From a virus, in the IMG/VR virus record IMGVR_UViG_3300027759_000399, positions 1 to 24,684 of that record: a DNA stretch of 24,684 nucleotides; one strand, written 5' to 3'. The position numbers and the translations under genes were made by a program. The notes under the pieces were generated by a model. That model was not told the origin of the DNA and ran no database searches. It was given only the letters and a program-made list of their open reading frames with translations. This document shows, one piece after another, positions 1 through 9,612 of this stretch (position 1 is its first letter; each line of letters starts with the position of its first letter).

Positions 1-63
1 ATGTCGGCTATTGCTACCAGACTATTACGAAGACGGGGCTGGTGGGTCCGTTCAGGATTCTAT

Positions 64-1536
64 TTATTGGTTCGTAGTGCTTTTCAGCGAAGTAGAACCA
101 ACGCCGCTTGAACCGCCGAAACGATACTTCGTTTCTCTTTCGGCTCTGCGTTGTGAAGAAAGTATTGAAGCCTGCTCTTGAGCAATGGCTGCATTGACTG
201 CTTCTGTATCGTTGTAAGTCTGACCTTCGATACCTGCAAGGCGTGACTGTGTACGAGCAAGTGTCTTAGCCTGCCCAAAGTCTTTCTTAAGTGCTGCTAA
301 ATCTGCAGTACCAGTGGCTCCGATAAGTGACTCGGCATAACCTGTACCTAATGAAGCCTTGCCTCCAAGGTCAGTGAACCCTGCGTATGTTGCAGCAGCA
401 CCAATCTCAGCAGCACGAACCTGCTTCTTAATAATGTCCATACCCTTTGTGGGGTTGAGCAGATATGAAACAACGGCTGAATCATCAATCTCTGGGTAGT
501 AACCCTTGAGTTGCTTGACTACATCTGCATTATCAGCAACGCGAGTCTTGGCGATATTTACTCGCTCCTCGAATTCGCGTGGTGATACTAAATTAGCAAT
601 GTACTTACCTAGTTCAGCGCGAGTACCAAATACTCCAGAATCTAAACCGTAGGCTCCAAGTGTTTGAAGGTAGCCCTTCTCCATTGAGATATATGTAGCC
701 TCGTTAACAGCCTGTCCTGCATCTCGCAAAGCCTTCATGCCTGGAAAACGCTTCATATATGCTTCTTGCTTAGGCAGTTCAAGTTTAATCTGTGATGCAG
801 TAAAGTCCTGACGAATCATCTCATCAACGGTATCTGCTAAATCAGCAAGACCCATTTCGGTAAGAGCGGCTTTGAAGTCTTGTTGCGCAGTTCTTTTTGC
901 CTGTGCTTCTATTTCAGCCTTAGCCTTAGCAGCGGCTGCTGCTGCGGATGTTGCTGAGTCAGATGATTTCTTTGTAGACCAAGTTGTAACAAATGCGTTT
1001 AGTTCTGCTGCAGAGTTAAATGTCTTTATTACACCAGTATCTGGGTCGGTCCATGTGAAGGCTCCAGTAGCACCACCTGTGCCGTCAGTTCCACCCGTAC
1101 CGACTGTACCGCCTGTACCTGCACCAGTTGAATATAATTGATATTGACCAGTGGTAGTTCCACCAATCCACCTATACACATAACCAGCGGGCGCAGATGG
1201 CGGTCCTGCTGCTTTATTAAATAATGGGTTGCTGGCTTCAAGCGTGGCGCGGGTTGCTGCTGTTTCTTCCCTTTGTGCCATAAGAACCTGTGTAGCAGTT
1301 TTCTTGCTACCATCAGCGTTTAAACCTTGGGCAAGGTTTAGTTCTGTTTGTGTCTTTTCTAGGTCAGCAAGGCGTGCTTGAGATTTTACAATCTGCGCAT
1401 TAAGAGCAGCCAGCATTTCGGCATCGTTAGTTGGAGCCTTAGTAGTTGCTGCGTTTTGTGCTGCAATAACTCCGCGCCCAGCGCGGGCTTGCGCCATAAG
1501 TTTACGGTCTGATGCATCAATGTCGTCTATTGCCAT
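64..1536 (-). CDS. Hypothetical virion-module protein, 490 aa
   Basis: I do not recognise a named family. The N-terminal ~110 residues are Ala/Gln/Lys-rich and probably helical. A Gly/Thr-rich low-complexity stretch follows (about residues 135-160), then a mostly helical domain to about residue 460, and a Ser/Gly/Thr-rich tail. There is no signal peptide or membrane segment. It is the last complete gene of the leftward virion operon. Its ATG overlaps the TGA of the 465-aa gene by one base (TGATG), so translation is probably coupled. A helical segment near residues 255-275 has a proline and aromatic pattern that loosely resembles one in the upstream 465-aa protein, so the two could be paralogues. 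The position after portal suggests a structural or injected virion protein, which is inference. The 63 bases to its left hold no gene I can support. Confidence 0.85.
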   Translation of the reverse strand: MAIDDIDASDRKLMAQARAGRGVIAAQNAATTKAPTNDAEMLAALNAQIVKSQARLADLEKTQTELNLAQGLNADGSKKTATQVLMAQREETAATRATLEASNPLFNKAAGPPSAPAGYVYRWIGGTTTGQYQLYSTGAGTGGTVGTGGTDGTGGATGAFTWTDPDTGVIKTFNSAAELNAFVTTWSTKKSSDSATSAAAAAAKAKAEIEAQAKRTAQQDFKAALTEMGLADLADTVDEMIRQDFTASQIKLELPKQEAYMKRFPGMKALRDAGQAVNEATYISMEKGYLQTLGAYGLDSGVFGTRAELGKYIANLVSPREFEERVNIAKTRVADNADVVKQLKGYYPEIDDSAVVSYLLNPTKGMDIIKKQVRAAEIGAAATYAGFTDLGGKASLGTGYAESLIGATGTADLAALKKDFGQAKTLARTQSRLAGIEGQTYNDTEAVNAAIAQEQASILSSQRRAERETKYRFGGSSGVGSTSLKSTTNQ

Positions 1537-2933
1537 CAGCCGCTGAACCCAAATGTTCGTGCAAGGTCAAGTGCCATATTGCTATATGTTTCCTTTGCAT
1601 TTTTTGTATACTGCCAGAGTTTGTCTTGCTTAACTTGCTTAGTGAAGTCAGCGAAGGTGCGGGCATTGCCAGTTGTGTTGTCAACAACTTTACCCATGAG
1701 GTCATCCCATGTAATTGCTGTTGAGTCAACCTCTAACAAGTTAGCCATCTGTTGGCGGTAGTTATTGGTTACTTCATATAGGCTACGCCCAGCCTTGAGA
1801 GACTCGGAGAACGGCTTGTATGTTGGACTATCCATTGCTTGTTGCTTCATTGAATAAAGCCAATAGTTAGCATCTCTACCATCGTTAGGGTCAAGAAGTG
1901 AGAAGTTAATCTCCTTCTCAAGCGCTGAATCAATCTTGATGCCATACATATATGCCTGGTTCTTAACCTTCTCAAGTGTAGAACCAAGGGTTCCTCCACC
2001 TGTAAACATAACATTTGATTTGGTTGCAATAAAATCTTCTAGTTGCGCATCATCCCAACCGTTCTGGATGGTCTGCATAGCAAGACCTTTAATAAATTCT
2101 GAGTTGTCAATTAACTTGCCAGTGGCTGGGTCAGTTGACATTGCTGAGATACCAAGGGTATCCAACTTAGCGGCAATGGTTGACATCTTGTTCTGGACCT
2201 TCTCAGTGAAGGTAGATGCATTGCGTGGGTCAGATGTCTCAAGAAAGAAAGAACGCATTGATGGCAATGTTGTCTGCCACCAGATAGTACCCTTAAGTAT
2301 TTCCATAAAGGTTTTTTCGTCATACTTAAATTTCTTAGCATCCTCAAGAAGTTTATCAATCTGAGCCTTCTGAGTCTTATCTTCAAGGGAAGCAAATGTA
2401 CTACGCAGGTATGACACCCAAAGTGTTTTAGTATCTAAGCCATCTGCTGGAGGAGGAGTATCAGACCCATCGCCAGGTTTTGGCTTTGGCTTAACGATTA
2501 CTGGTGGCTTGTTAGCAACAGTTGGTGTCTTGTCAACAACATCTGGAGTGCCATCGCCGTCAGAATCTTTAACTCCAGCCTTAGGTGTAACAGGAGGAGT
2601 TGCAGTAGCCTTATTTTTTTCTGCAGTAATCTTATTATCAACATCAGTTGTATCTTCGTCAAGGGCTACCTTGCGGAGTCGTTCTTCTTCAAGAGCCTTT
2701 AACTTTTTCTGTGCTGTTGTTCTTTTAGCAGCATCACGCTTTGTCTGCACTTCTTTATTTGCGGCAGCAAACTGTTCACGAAGTTTCTTAAGAGCGGCAG
2801 CAGCCTTATTAAACTCTGGGCTACCTGGCTTTTCTGATTTAACAATTTGCTCATACTGATAGATTGCTCTACCAAGTTGCTGTAGTTTATCCTCAGGTGT
2901 CTGAGTTTGGGCACCTGCTCTTGGGTCTGCCAT
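1536..2933 (-). CDS. Hypothetical virion-module protein with a calcium-binding-like linker, 465 aa
   Basis: Residues ~10-110 are rich in Lys, Ala, Gln and Glu and look like a coiled coil. Around residues 121-135 is the acidic pattern DSDGDGTPDVVD, which resembles a thrombospondin type-3 or EF-hand-like calcium-binding repeat. A Pro/Lys-rich spacer follows, then a helical domain of ~300 residues containing TIWWQTTLPSMRSFF. Tryptophan-rich signatures of this kind occur in structural proteins of actinophages as I recall them, but I cannot name the family. It starts and ends in one-base stop-start overlaps with its neighbours (TAATG upstream, TGATG downstream). Probably a minor structural or internal virion protein. 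The calcium-binding reading rests on a single repeat. Confidence 0.85.
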   Translation of the reverse strand: MADPRAGAQTQTPEDKLQQLGRAIYQYEQIVKSEKPGSPEFNKAAAALKKLREQFAAANKEVQTKRDAAKRTTAQKKLKALEEERLRKVALDEDTTDVDNKITAEKNKATATPPVTPKAGVKDSDGDGTPDVVDKTPTVANKPPVIVKPKPKPGDGSDTPPPADGLDTKTLWVSYLRSTFASLEDKTQKAQIDKLLEDAKKFKYDEKTFMEILKGTIWWQTTLPSMRSFFLETSDPRNASTFTEKVQNKMSTIAAKLDTLGISAMSTDPATGKLIDNSEFIKGLAMQTIQNGWDDAQLEDFIATKSNVMFTGGGTLGSTLEKVKNQAYMYGIKIDSALEKEINFSLLDPNDGRDANYWLYSMKQQAMDSPTYKPFSESLKAGRSLYEVTNNYRQQMANLLEVDSTAITWDDLMGKVVDNTTGNARTFADFTKQVKQDKLWQYTKNAKETYSNMALDLARTFGFSG

Positions 2934-3325
2934 TAGCGTGTACTCCTAACATCTTTAGCAACCTCGTTATAGATAGCATCAAGGTATGTATTTTCTGTAC
3001 GCTTAACAAACTCAGGGCTTGACTGGACCATTGATTCAATAGCCTGTTGACGACCACTAACACCCGTATCTTGGCTCTGACTTAAGAAAGCATTAACACC
3101 TTTACGGTACTCAACGCCTACGGCATTGCGACCCAACAACTGTTGGTAGACAGCCTGAACATAGGCTGATGCCTCTTGTTCAGTAAAGACTGTACCGCCA
3201 CCTTGAGGAGCGCCACCGCTTGCAGCAAGTTGCGCGAGGATGGCATCAAAGTTTGCTGACTTAGGTGCGCCAGTACCAGCAGCGTTGCCAGAGTTTGTCT
3301 TTGGCTTGTCTTTTTCGCCTGCCAT
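2933..3325 (-). CDS. Small virion-module protein, DUF4214-like, 130 aa
   Basis: The first ~45 residues are Gly/Ala/Ser-rich and probably disordered. Residues ~50-125 form a helical segment, with AYVQAVYQQLLGRNAVGVEY as its most distinctive part. This resembles the repeat found in DUF4214-type proteins (pattern Y-x-x-L-L-G-R), a weak match by eye. The gene is joined to the giant protein before it and the 465-aa gene after it by TAATG overlaps. The tight coupling suggests it is made in proportion to those proteins. The role is unknown; a linker or adaptor in the virion is a guess. Confidence 0.8.
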   Translation of the reverse strand: MAGEKDKPKTNSGNAAGTGAPKSANFDAILAQLAASGGAPQGGGTVFTEQEASAYVQAVYQQLLGRNAVGVEYRKGVNAFLSQSQDTGVSGRQQAIESMVQSSPEFVKRTENTYLDAIYNEVAKDVRSTR

Positions 3326-6300
3326 TAAACCACCACCGAATCATTTATGAAGTAACGATTAAAGAACTCACCGAACTCTGGACTTTCGGCAACTAACTGT
3401 GTCTTGATTGCACCAAATACATCTGAAATATCTGCATTGCTCTTTGCCTCTAGTGAAGCAGAACCACCTAAGCGGTCACGCTGAGCAAGGACTGCAGCAA
3501 TCTTCTTGCGTACATCTAGGTAGACAGCAAGTGATTTAACTACTGGGCGATTGCCATTGGCAGTCATCCAAGCCTTATCCTGTAGCGCTGTCTCAAGAAC
3601 TCTTGCACGGCGCTCGTACTTGCCTCTATCTGGTGAGATGTACTCTGAGTACCAGTCGAAGTTAACTTCTGCAGTTGCCTTAACCCATAGTCGCTTTGCT
3701 TCTAAGTGGTTAGCAAGTTTAGGGTCGCGGTCAGAACTGATACCGTTTTGAATCTTGAAGGCATCAATGCCATCCATAATTCTTCCGAACTCAGTCCAGC
3801 CACGCTTGATGTTGGCATCGCGTACGAGTTCAGCAGGGTTACGATTCTGACGATAAGTATTCTTTGAACCAGGGTATGCACCTTTACGGTACTGCCATTG
3901 GTATGCTGCTTGACTAAATGTGTACTGACCATCAAAGTCATTGGCAAGGAAGCCAATCAACTCTGGGTTATCAGATGCCTCTGCAGCAGCCATAAGGTTG
4001 CCGTACTTCTTAAGGTTACGCACTGTCTGCACATTTGCCTCAAGCCCACCTGGACTCTTAGAAAGACTAACAGTAGCCTCGAAGTAATCTGGATACATCT
4101 CAAGGAACTTAGCCTCTGCTTCGCCTGCTCCGTATTGTTCTTGGAACTGACGGAACGCACGCTGGTAGAAATCCATCTCAGGTGAGATAGCAAATGGTGC
4201 AGAGATTGAAGTCAACGCACGGAGCAAGAAGAACTTGTTTGTCTTATCTGTAATCTCATCCAATGTAGGCTCATCACGCTTGCCTGAATTGAAGTTGTAT
4301 GTTTCGTAACGAAGCATCTGATTAAAGGTACGAACATAGAGTTCATCCTGTGTCCACATCGTTGTTAAACGGCGTATTACAGCAGGGGTAAACAAGTCTG
4401 TTACCTTTTGTGGCTGACCTGCAGGGAAGAAAGGCTCAAACGCTTGTTCAAGTTCTGGTCTGCTTTTAAGAATTAGATACGCTGGAGCAACAAGGATAGG
4501 ACCAGCACCTGGGTTACCAGGTTGACCCTGTGTAATAACATCAAGGCTCTGCAGCGGGATGTTAATGTTCTTAAATGAGTTTTCAACAATAGGCTTCCAT
4601 GATGCTGGAAGTGAATTGATGAATCCTTGTGGAACCTGAATAACTAGGTTACCGCCTGCGCCAATCTGGGTAGCATCTTCGATGCGGTTACCATCTTGGT
4701 CTACAACTAACTGCCCATTAACTACCTGAGCAATGGTGCGTGAGATGTTGGTTAAGACAGAAGGGTTCTCTGTGACGATACCACCCCAACGCTTAATAGT
4801 ATTCTCATAAGCCTTATAGAAGGGGAACATCAGTGACATTACTGTGCTAGATGATGCACCTGTACGGCGAACAATCGTAAAGAGCGTGCGCTCTACTTCT
4901 TGGCGTGCTTCTTCTCTTGCACCGCGTACTGCACGGCTAAGTTCTTCTGCAGTTAGACGGTCAGTACCCTTGGCTGTAGCCATCTGGTCAATGTTCAAAC
5001 GCAAACGGCGAGAGTAAACACTCTGTGTTAATGGGTGACGAGCGAATACATCTTCTGGCAGTGAGCCAAGGAAACGCATTACGCGGCGGTTAAAGGTATC
5101 AATAAGGCGCTCTTGGTCCTTGTATTCCTTAGAGGTAGTAACAAGAAGTCCGTTGATTTCAGGCAACTCCTCTGGGTTCTTACCAAAGCGATTGACTAGA
5201 TAATCCTGAACTTCGCCGCCTGTCATTGGTCTACCCTCTGGGGTAGCCGCTGAAAGGAATAGCGCTGTTTCTTCATCTGGGATGTAAACCTTTACAGCAT
5301 TGCGAGTGATTGCAATTTTCTCTGCAAGGTGTTCATCAAGTTCACCAGCACGCAACTTAGTAAATCCAATGCCCTCACCAACGCGGGTGTAGGTATCATT
5401 GGCATACTTGCTGCCATCAAATGTCTTGAACCACTTAAGTAAATCTGTATCAGTGGCACCGTCAAGAATCTGACGAACCAGTGGGTCCATCACTCCTGAT
5501 TCTGGGTCACGGAAGTGCATGTTAAGTATGTTTGACCAAGCCTCAAAATAGCGTGGGTCATTAGGCTTAACTCCGCTTACTGTGCGTGAACCTATGCCAG
5601 TTGTAAATGCCATCTCCTGTGAAGATACCATTGCGTTCCATGTCTGCTCAGCAGATGTACGACCAAGGAACCATGATGCGCCTTCAAAAGCATTAGGCAG
5701 TGCATAGTTGTGACCATTGGCTGCAACATCCATAGTGCCATAACCAAGTCGTGACTTGATTGCATTGCTTTCGGCTGCAGTAATACGAGCGCCAATGCGG
5801 TCTGCCATATCATCAAGATGTGCATGTTGCATTGCGTAGATGCGTGAGAGATTCTCAGCAGCATCCTCAACACCATTGTTAATCATAGCGTGGACATTTT
5901 CCTTAGTGTAATAAGGATTAACTGCGTTGTCTTTACGCTGTATTCGTTGGCGCTTTACTGCCTGATGACGAGCCATGCGGCGTTCTTTAGCAGTTGCAAA
6001 CTTCTGCTCCATTGCTGGGAAATCCTCAACAACTTCTGCTAACTTTTCTTCATCAAGTTTAGAAAGGTAAGACTTAACACTGTTCTCTCGACCCTCTGCA
6101 CCAATGGTGCCAGGAAGAACGATGTGACTTACGCCACCTGCACGCTTATCATCTGCAACAATCAAACGACCATAGCCGTTATCTTGCATAACCTTTGTGG
6201 CTTTGTCGTCTGCATCTTTCCAGCCTTTGCTGGTTACCCACGCACGATAAGACTTTTGGCTGCCACCGAAGGCAGCATCTTTAATCTCTACAGGGATGTC

Positions 6301-9300
6301 ACTCCATTGAGTCATATACAGTGGCTTGCCATAGGCACGCACTGGGGTTACAGAACCCTTAACTGCATTAACTCTAAAGATAGGGCGTACTGACCAGTCC
6401 TTAAACAAGACTGTTTCTAAGTCATCTGATTCGCTAGTAAGTACAAGTGTCTCATAGTCAATAGCCTTGACCTTTTGCCATGTAGCACCACGCTTGATTT
6501 CAACTGAGGCACCGCTATTAACGGCATCAATCATATCTGACTGCAGGCGAAGCATAGCCTCATTAAGCACATCTTGGCGCTTAGGTGTAGGTAACTTGGG
6601 TTCTTCTACGATTGCGCGTAGTGTAACAACTTGCTTGATTTCAGGAAAATCTTTAGTTGCTGCCTGTCCTTCAATTAAATCAACAACTTCAAATTTTGTT
6701 CCCGCTGGAAGTAATACTTCGCTTTCGCCAAATATATCAGCATCAGTTAATTTTAATTCAATACCCTGTGTTTTAGAAAGTTCTGAATCTAATTTAGAGA
6801 AACCCCTATAAGATGCAACAATATCCAATCCATTTGTACCTTTAGGTAATTGAATTCTAACAACTGTGCTATTTTTTTCTTTACTAACAAAAGCAAACTT
6901 TTCTGCAATTCTATATTTTTTGGATGTAGATGTAAATCCTTTTTCGGTAATAACATCGCCAACTTTTGCATTAAGAATATCTGGGTTAGATGTTCCTCTA
7001 TACACAACTGTGTTTTCTTTGATAACGCTGCGTTGAATTGCTCGCTGCAACATTGCGGGAATTTTCTCTTTGTTTGTAGTTCCCCATCGGTTTGGGTCAC
7101 GCAAATCTAGTTGTGTTTCAGCGTACCCACCACGAACATATTGTTTTACTTCTTCAAATTCAGCAAGTGGCATTTGCTCCGCAACACCAGGAGTTCCAAT
7201 TTCTGCACCAGGAGTTAACTCTGGCTTCTGACCAAGGCGACCAGGCTTACCTGTTGGTGTTGGTATGTACTGTTCAACTGACTTGATAATGCCACCTGAT
7301 GCGTAACGATTAGCAATCGTAGGCGAAGCAGACAGGGCAAGAGAGCGAGTCTTGTCGAGAGCAAACACATCATCTGGGCTACCGTGATAAAGGGTTACTG
7401 ATTCCAGGTCCTCAAGTGCGCCACGAAGTGTGCGTAGTTCATCCTCTACATTGAGAGGACCAGTATCTCCAGTGAGGCGTAACTTAAATCTATCGCGCTC
7501 AATCTCACCGATGCGAGTTGATACAGCCTTAGCAAGTTGCTGACGGCTCATATCTACTGCACGCAGTTGGTCAATACCTGTAGCAAATTCATATTGCAAA
7601 GTCTTTAAGTCATCAACCTTGCCACTGAAAACATTTACTTGGTCAATAAGACGGTTGAATCCAACCTTGCGGTTATTGAAGAAGCGTGCAACGCCATCCT
7701 TACCACCTGCCGCAACCATTGCTGGTAGAGCAAAACCCTTTGCAAGCATAGATAGTTGCGCTTCTGTAAGGTTACGAACTGTGTAACCAAGGCGCATTAG
7801 TACCGATGTCTTGAAGATGTCATTGACTGTATTAAGCGCAGCCAAGCCACGCTCTGTACGCATTGCAATATCTTCTACTTGAATACCATCAAGGAGTCCT
7901 GGCAATGTTGCTTCATGTGCATCAATACCATGCTTAAGTTTGCGTAAGTCTGCAATAACAACAATGTTTGCAGATTCTCGCTGTAGCACTGGAGCCTGAG
8001 CAACAACAACTTGACCGTTCTCCATGTAGGAAACAAAGCCTTGGTCATTATGCTTTTTGATTGCGCTCGCACGGCGAGCATCAAAGACTGCATAGAGTGT
8101 ATCTAGTTGCTGCTTATCGTAATTAGGAAAGAGTGTTTCCATTGCATCACGCTCAGCACGCTTAATAGTATTTAAACGCTCACCTGGTGTAACCCCTGCA
8201 AGATATTCATCTGCATAGGCTGCAGCCTTAGAGCCAAAGTTACCTCTTGAAAGAAGGTTAGCCTCACGCAAGAAAGCATTAAACTCTACATAGGAGTCAC
8301 CATCATTTACATTGAACGCACCACTTGGCAGTTCCTTTGAAAGATAATTAACAACCTTAATAATTGGGTGCATTGAAGATGCTTGGAAGATAGCAGAGTC
8401 TGCTTCTGCAAATGTTTCACGGGCTTGCTTAGATGACTTTGCAGCCAACTTGCCTTCCCATGGTCCACGGCTAAATCCATACTTAAGTTGTCCACCAGTT
8501 GATACAGTCTCAAGTGCTGCACGATAACGGAAATCTTCTTCTGCAAGTGACTTAACATGCACACCTAGTGCGCTATTGTAAGGTTCAGATACAAGTATGT
8601 CGCCATCTAACTTACCTTCAAGTGCTTGGCGATGTGGATGTGGAACATCCTGCGCCGCATCAAGTGCAAGTGCTACATTGGGGTCAGCCTCAGCACGCTT
8701 AGCAAGTGCTGTTGTGTCCTTAAGCATAACTGCACGGAAAGTATCAATTACTTCTTCATCCGTATTAGCCCTACCAAAGATATAAGCCATGGCATCTGGG
8801 TTAGTTACGCGCTTCTTTTTCCAGTAAGCGTACTGTGTTTTAGCATCGCTTTCTGCAAGAAACTTAATATCTGCTACTGCTCCACCCTTACCATCAAGGG
8901 CTTTAGTAAGCAATCCATCCAATCGGTCATTGGTCATAGCGAACTTACCAAAGACTGCACGGGCTGTACGACCATTGATGTTCTCAAGCATTGGTGCTTT
9001 GGCTGCAATTACTGCGCCTTTGCCCAAGAAACCTGTAAATGTCAGTGGGTCAATGATAGTAGAGGCAACAACATCCTGGATACCAGAGATGAACTTACCT
9101 GTGTACTGGTCATTAAAAGCAATTTCTCTATCTTCTGCGCTGAATAAATCAAAGCCAGATGATAGGAATCTAAAGTTATTATCAGTCCAATCAGCAAACC
9201 ATCCGCTGTTATCTCCTGCGTTCTTACCTGGAGAGATAGCGCCAAGTGTTGCTTGACCTAGAGATATATTTTCTTTCTCTCTATCTACGCGAGTTGTGTA

Positions 9301-9612
9301 GTCTGAGTACGATTCGTTTGCGTTCTTGTACTTGTTGTACATAAACGGGTTACTAAGAAGTACATCTACACCCTCACGGCGTACCTTACCGCCTAGTTCG
9401 TATGATGCTTGACCTAATGCAAGCACACCTTTAACGGCTCCACGAACTGGAGTAGTTCCAATCTTGACGGTATCTTTAACTAGATTGATACCATCTACAT
9501 ACCATGGGTCATCGTTTGAACCAGCGGTTGAAATATCATGTATTAAGCCAGGAATTCCAGTGAAGTCAATTACCGACTTCGCCATCTTTCCTACTGAATC
9601 ATACCAAGCCAT
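3325..9612 (-). CDS. Giant polyvalent-type virion protein with ADP-ribosyltransferase domain, 2095 aa
   Basis: This is by far the largest gene in the window. Residues ~835-985 carry the three marks of an R-S-E ADP-ribosyltransferase (exoenzyme type): Arg872 in VVYRGTS, the STS motif at 895-897, and Glu963-Ser-Glu965 in GESEVLLP. Proteins with ExE usually modify arginine. About 130 residues earlier is YHGSPDD (Tyr742-His743-Gly744), followed by a SASPTIANRYA pattern. This is like the start of the ART domain seen in large polyvalent phage proteins. A possible matching second half is near residues 1090-1190. The remainder is long and mostly helical, with hydrophobic stretches near ~615-640 and ~1500-1540. 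Polyvalent proteins are thought to be injected with phage DNA and to act on host targets, so an injected effector fused to a structural scaffold is likely. The DNA for the ART core is strikingly A+T-rich. The ATG overlaps the upstream TGA (TGATG). Confidence 0.85.
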   Translation of the reverse strand: MAWYDSVGKMAKSVIDFTGIPGLIHDISTAGSNDDPWYVDGINLVKDTVKIGTTPVRGAVKGVLALGQASYELGGKVRREGVDVLLSNPFMYNKYKNANESYSDYTTRVDREKENISLGQATLGAISPGKNAGDNSGWFADWTDNNFRFLSSGFDLFSAEDREIAFNDQYTGKFISGIQDVVASTIIDPLTFTGFLGKGAVIAAKAPMLENINGRTARAVFGKFAMTNDRLDGLLTKALDGKGGAVADIKFLAESDAKTQYAYWKKKRVTNPDAMAYIFGRANTDEEVIDTFRAVMLKDTTALAKRAEADPNVALALDAAQDVPHPHRQALEGKLDGDILVSEPYNSALGVHVKSLAEEDFRYRAALETVSTGGQLKYGFSRGPWEGKLAAKSSKQARETFAEADSAIFQASSMHPIIKVVNYLSKELPSGAFNVNDGDSYVEFNAFLREANLLSRGNFGSKAAAYADEYLAGVTPGERLNTIKRAERDAMETLFPNYDKQQLDTLYAVFDARRASAIKKHNDQGFVSYMENGQVVVAQAPVLQRESANIVVIADLRKLKHGIDAHEATLPGLLDGIQVEDIAMRTERGLAALNTVNDIFKTSVLMRLGYTVRNLTEAQLSMLAKGFALPAMVAAGGKDGVARFFNNRKVGFNRLIDQVNVFSGKVDDLKTLQYEFATGIDQLRAVDMSRQQLAKAVSTRIGEIERDRFKLRLTGDTGPLNVEDELRTLRGALEDLESVTLYHGSPDDVFALDKTRSLALSASPTIANRYASGGIIKSVEQYIPTPTGKPGRLGQKPELTPGAEIGTPGVAEQMPLAEFEEVKQYVRGGYAETQLDLRDPNRWGTTNKEKIPAMLQRAIQRSVIKENTVVYRGTSNPDILNAKVGDVITEKGFTSTSKKYRIAEKFAFVSKEKNSTVVRIQLPKGTNGLDIVASYRGFSKLDSELSKTQGIELKLTDADIFGESEVLLPAGTKFEVVDLIEGQAATKDFPEIKQVVTLRAIVEEPKLPTPKRQDVLNEAMLRLQSDMIDAVNSGASVEIKRGATWQKVKAIDYETLVLTSESDDLETVLFKDWSVRPIFRVNAVKGSVTPVRAYGKPLYMTQWSDIPVEIKDAAFGGSQKSYRAWVTSKGWKDADDKATKVMQDNGYGRLIVADDKRAGGVSHIVLPGTIGAEGRENSVKSYLSKLDEEKLAEVVEDFPAMEQKFATAKERRMARHQAVKRQRIQRKDNAVNPYYTKENVHAMINNGVEDAAENLSRIYAMQHAHLDDMADRIGARITAAESNAIKSRLGYGTMDVAANGHNYALPNAFEGASWFLGRTSAEQTWNAMVSSQEMAFTTGIGSRTVSGVKPNDPRYFEAWSNILNMHFRDPESGVMDPLVRQILDGATDTDLLKWFKTFDGSKYANDTYTRVGEGIGFTKLRAGELDEHLAEKIAITRNAVKVYIPDEETALFLSAATPEGRPMTGGEVQDYLVNRFGKNPEELPEINGLLVTTSKEYKDQERLIDTFNRRVMRFLGSLPEDVFARHPLTQSVYSRRLRLNIDQMATAKGTDRLTAEELSRAVRGAREEARQEVERTLFTIVRRTGASSSTVMSLMFPFYKAYENTIKRWGGIVTENPSVLTNISRTIAQVVNGQLVVDQDGNRIEDATQIGAGGNLVIQVPQGFINSLPASWKPIVENSFKNINIPLQSLDVITQGQPGNPGAGPILVAPAYLILKSRPELEQAFEPFFPAGQPQKVTDLFTPAVIRRLTTMWTQDELYVRTFNQMLRYETYNFNSGKRDEPTLDEITDKTNKFFLLRALTSISAPFAISPEMDFYQRAFRQFQEQYGAGEAEAKFLEMYPDYFEATVSLSKSPGGLEANVQTVRNLKKYGNLMAAAEASDNPELIGFLANDFDGQYTFSQAAYQWQYRKGAYPGSKNTYRQNRNPAELVRDANIKRGWTEFGRIMDGIDAFKIQNGISSDRDPKLANHLEAKRLWVKATAEVNFDWYSEYISPDRGKYERRARVLETALQDKAWMTANGNRPVVKSLAVYLDVRKKIAAVLAQRDRLGGSASLEAKSNADISDVFGAIKTQLVAESPEFGEFFNRYFINDSVVV

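Noticed and set aside
1-63. Start of a further gene at the left edge
   Set aside because: No minus-strand ATG with a ribosome site is visible and stops occur in the frames examined; too short to judge.
1936-2364. Plus-strand open frame of 142 codons
   Set aside because: Antisense to the well-supported 465-aa gene, with no coupling or ribosome site.
8626-9147. Plus-strand open frame of 173 codons
   Set aside because: It lies antisense inside the 2095-aa gene, has no ribosome site and reads as Cys/Ser-rich nonsense typical of shadow frames.
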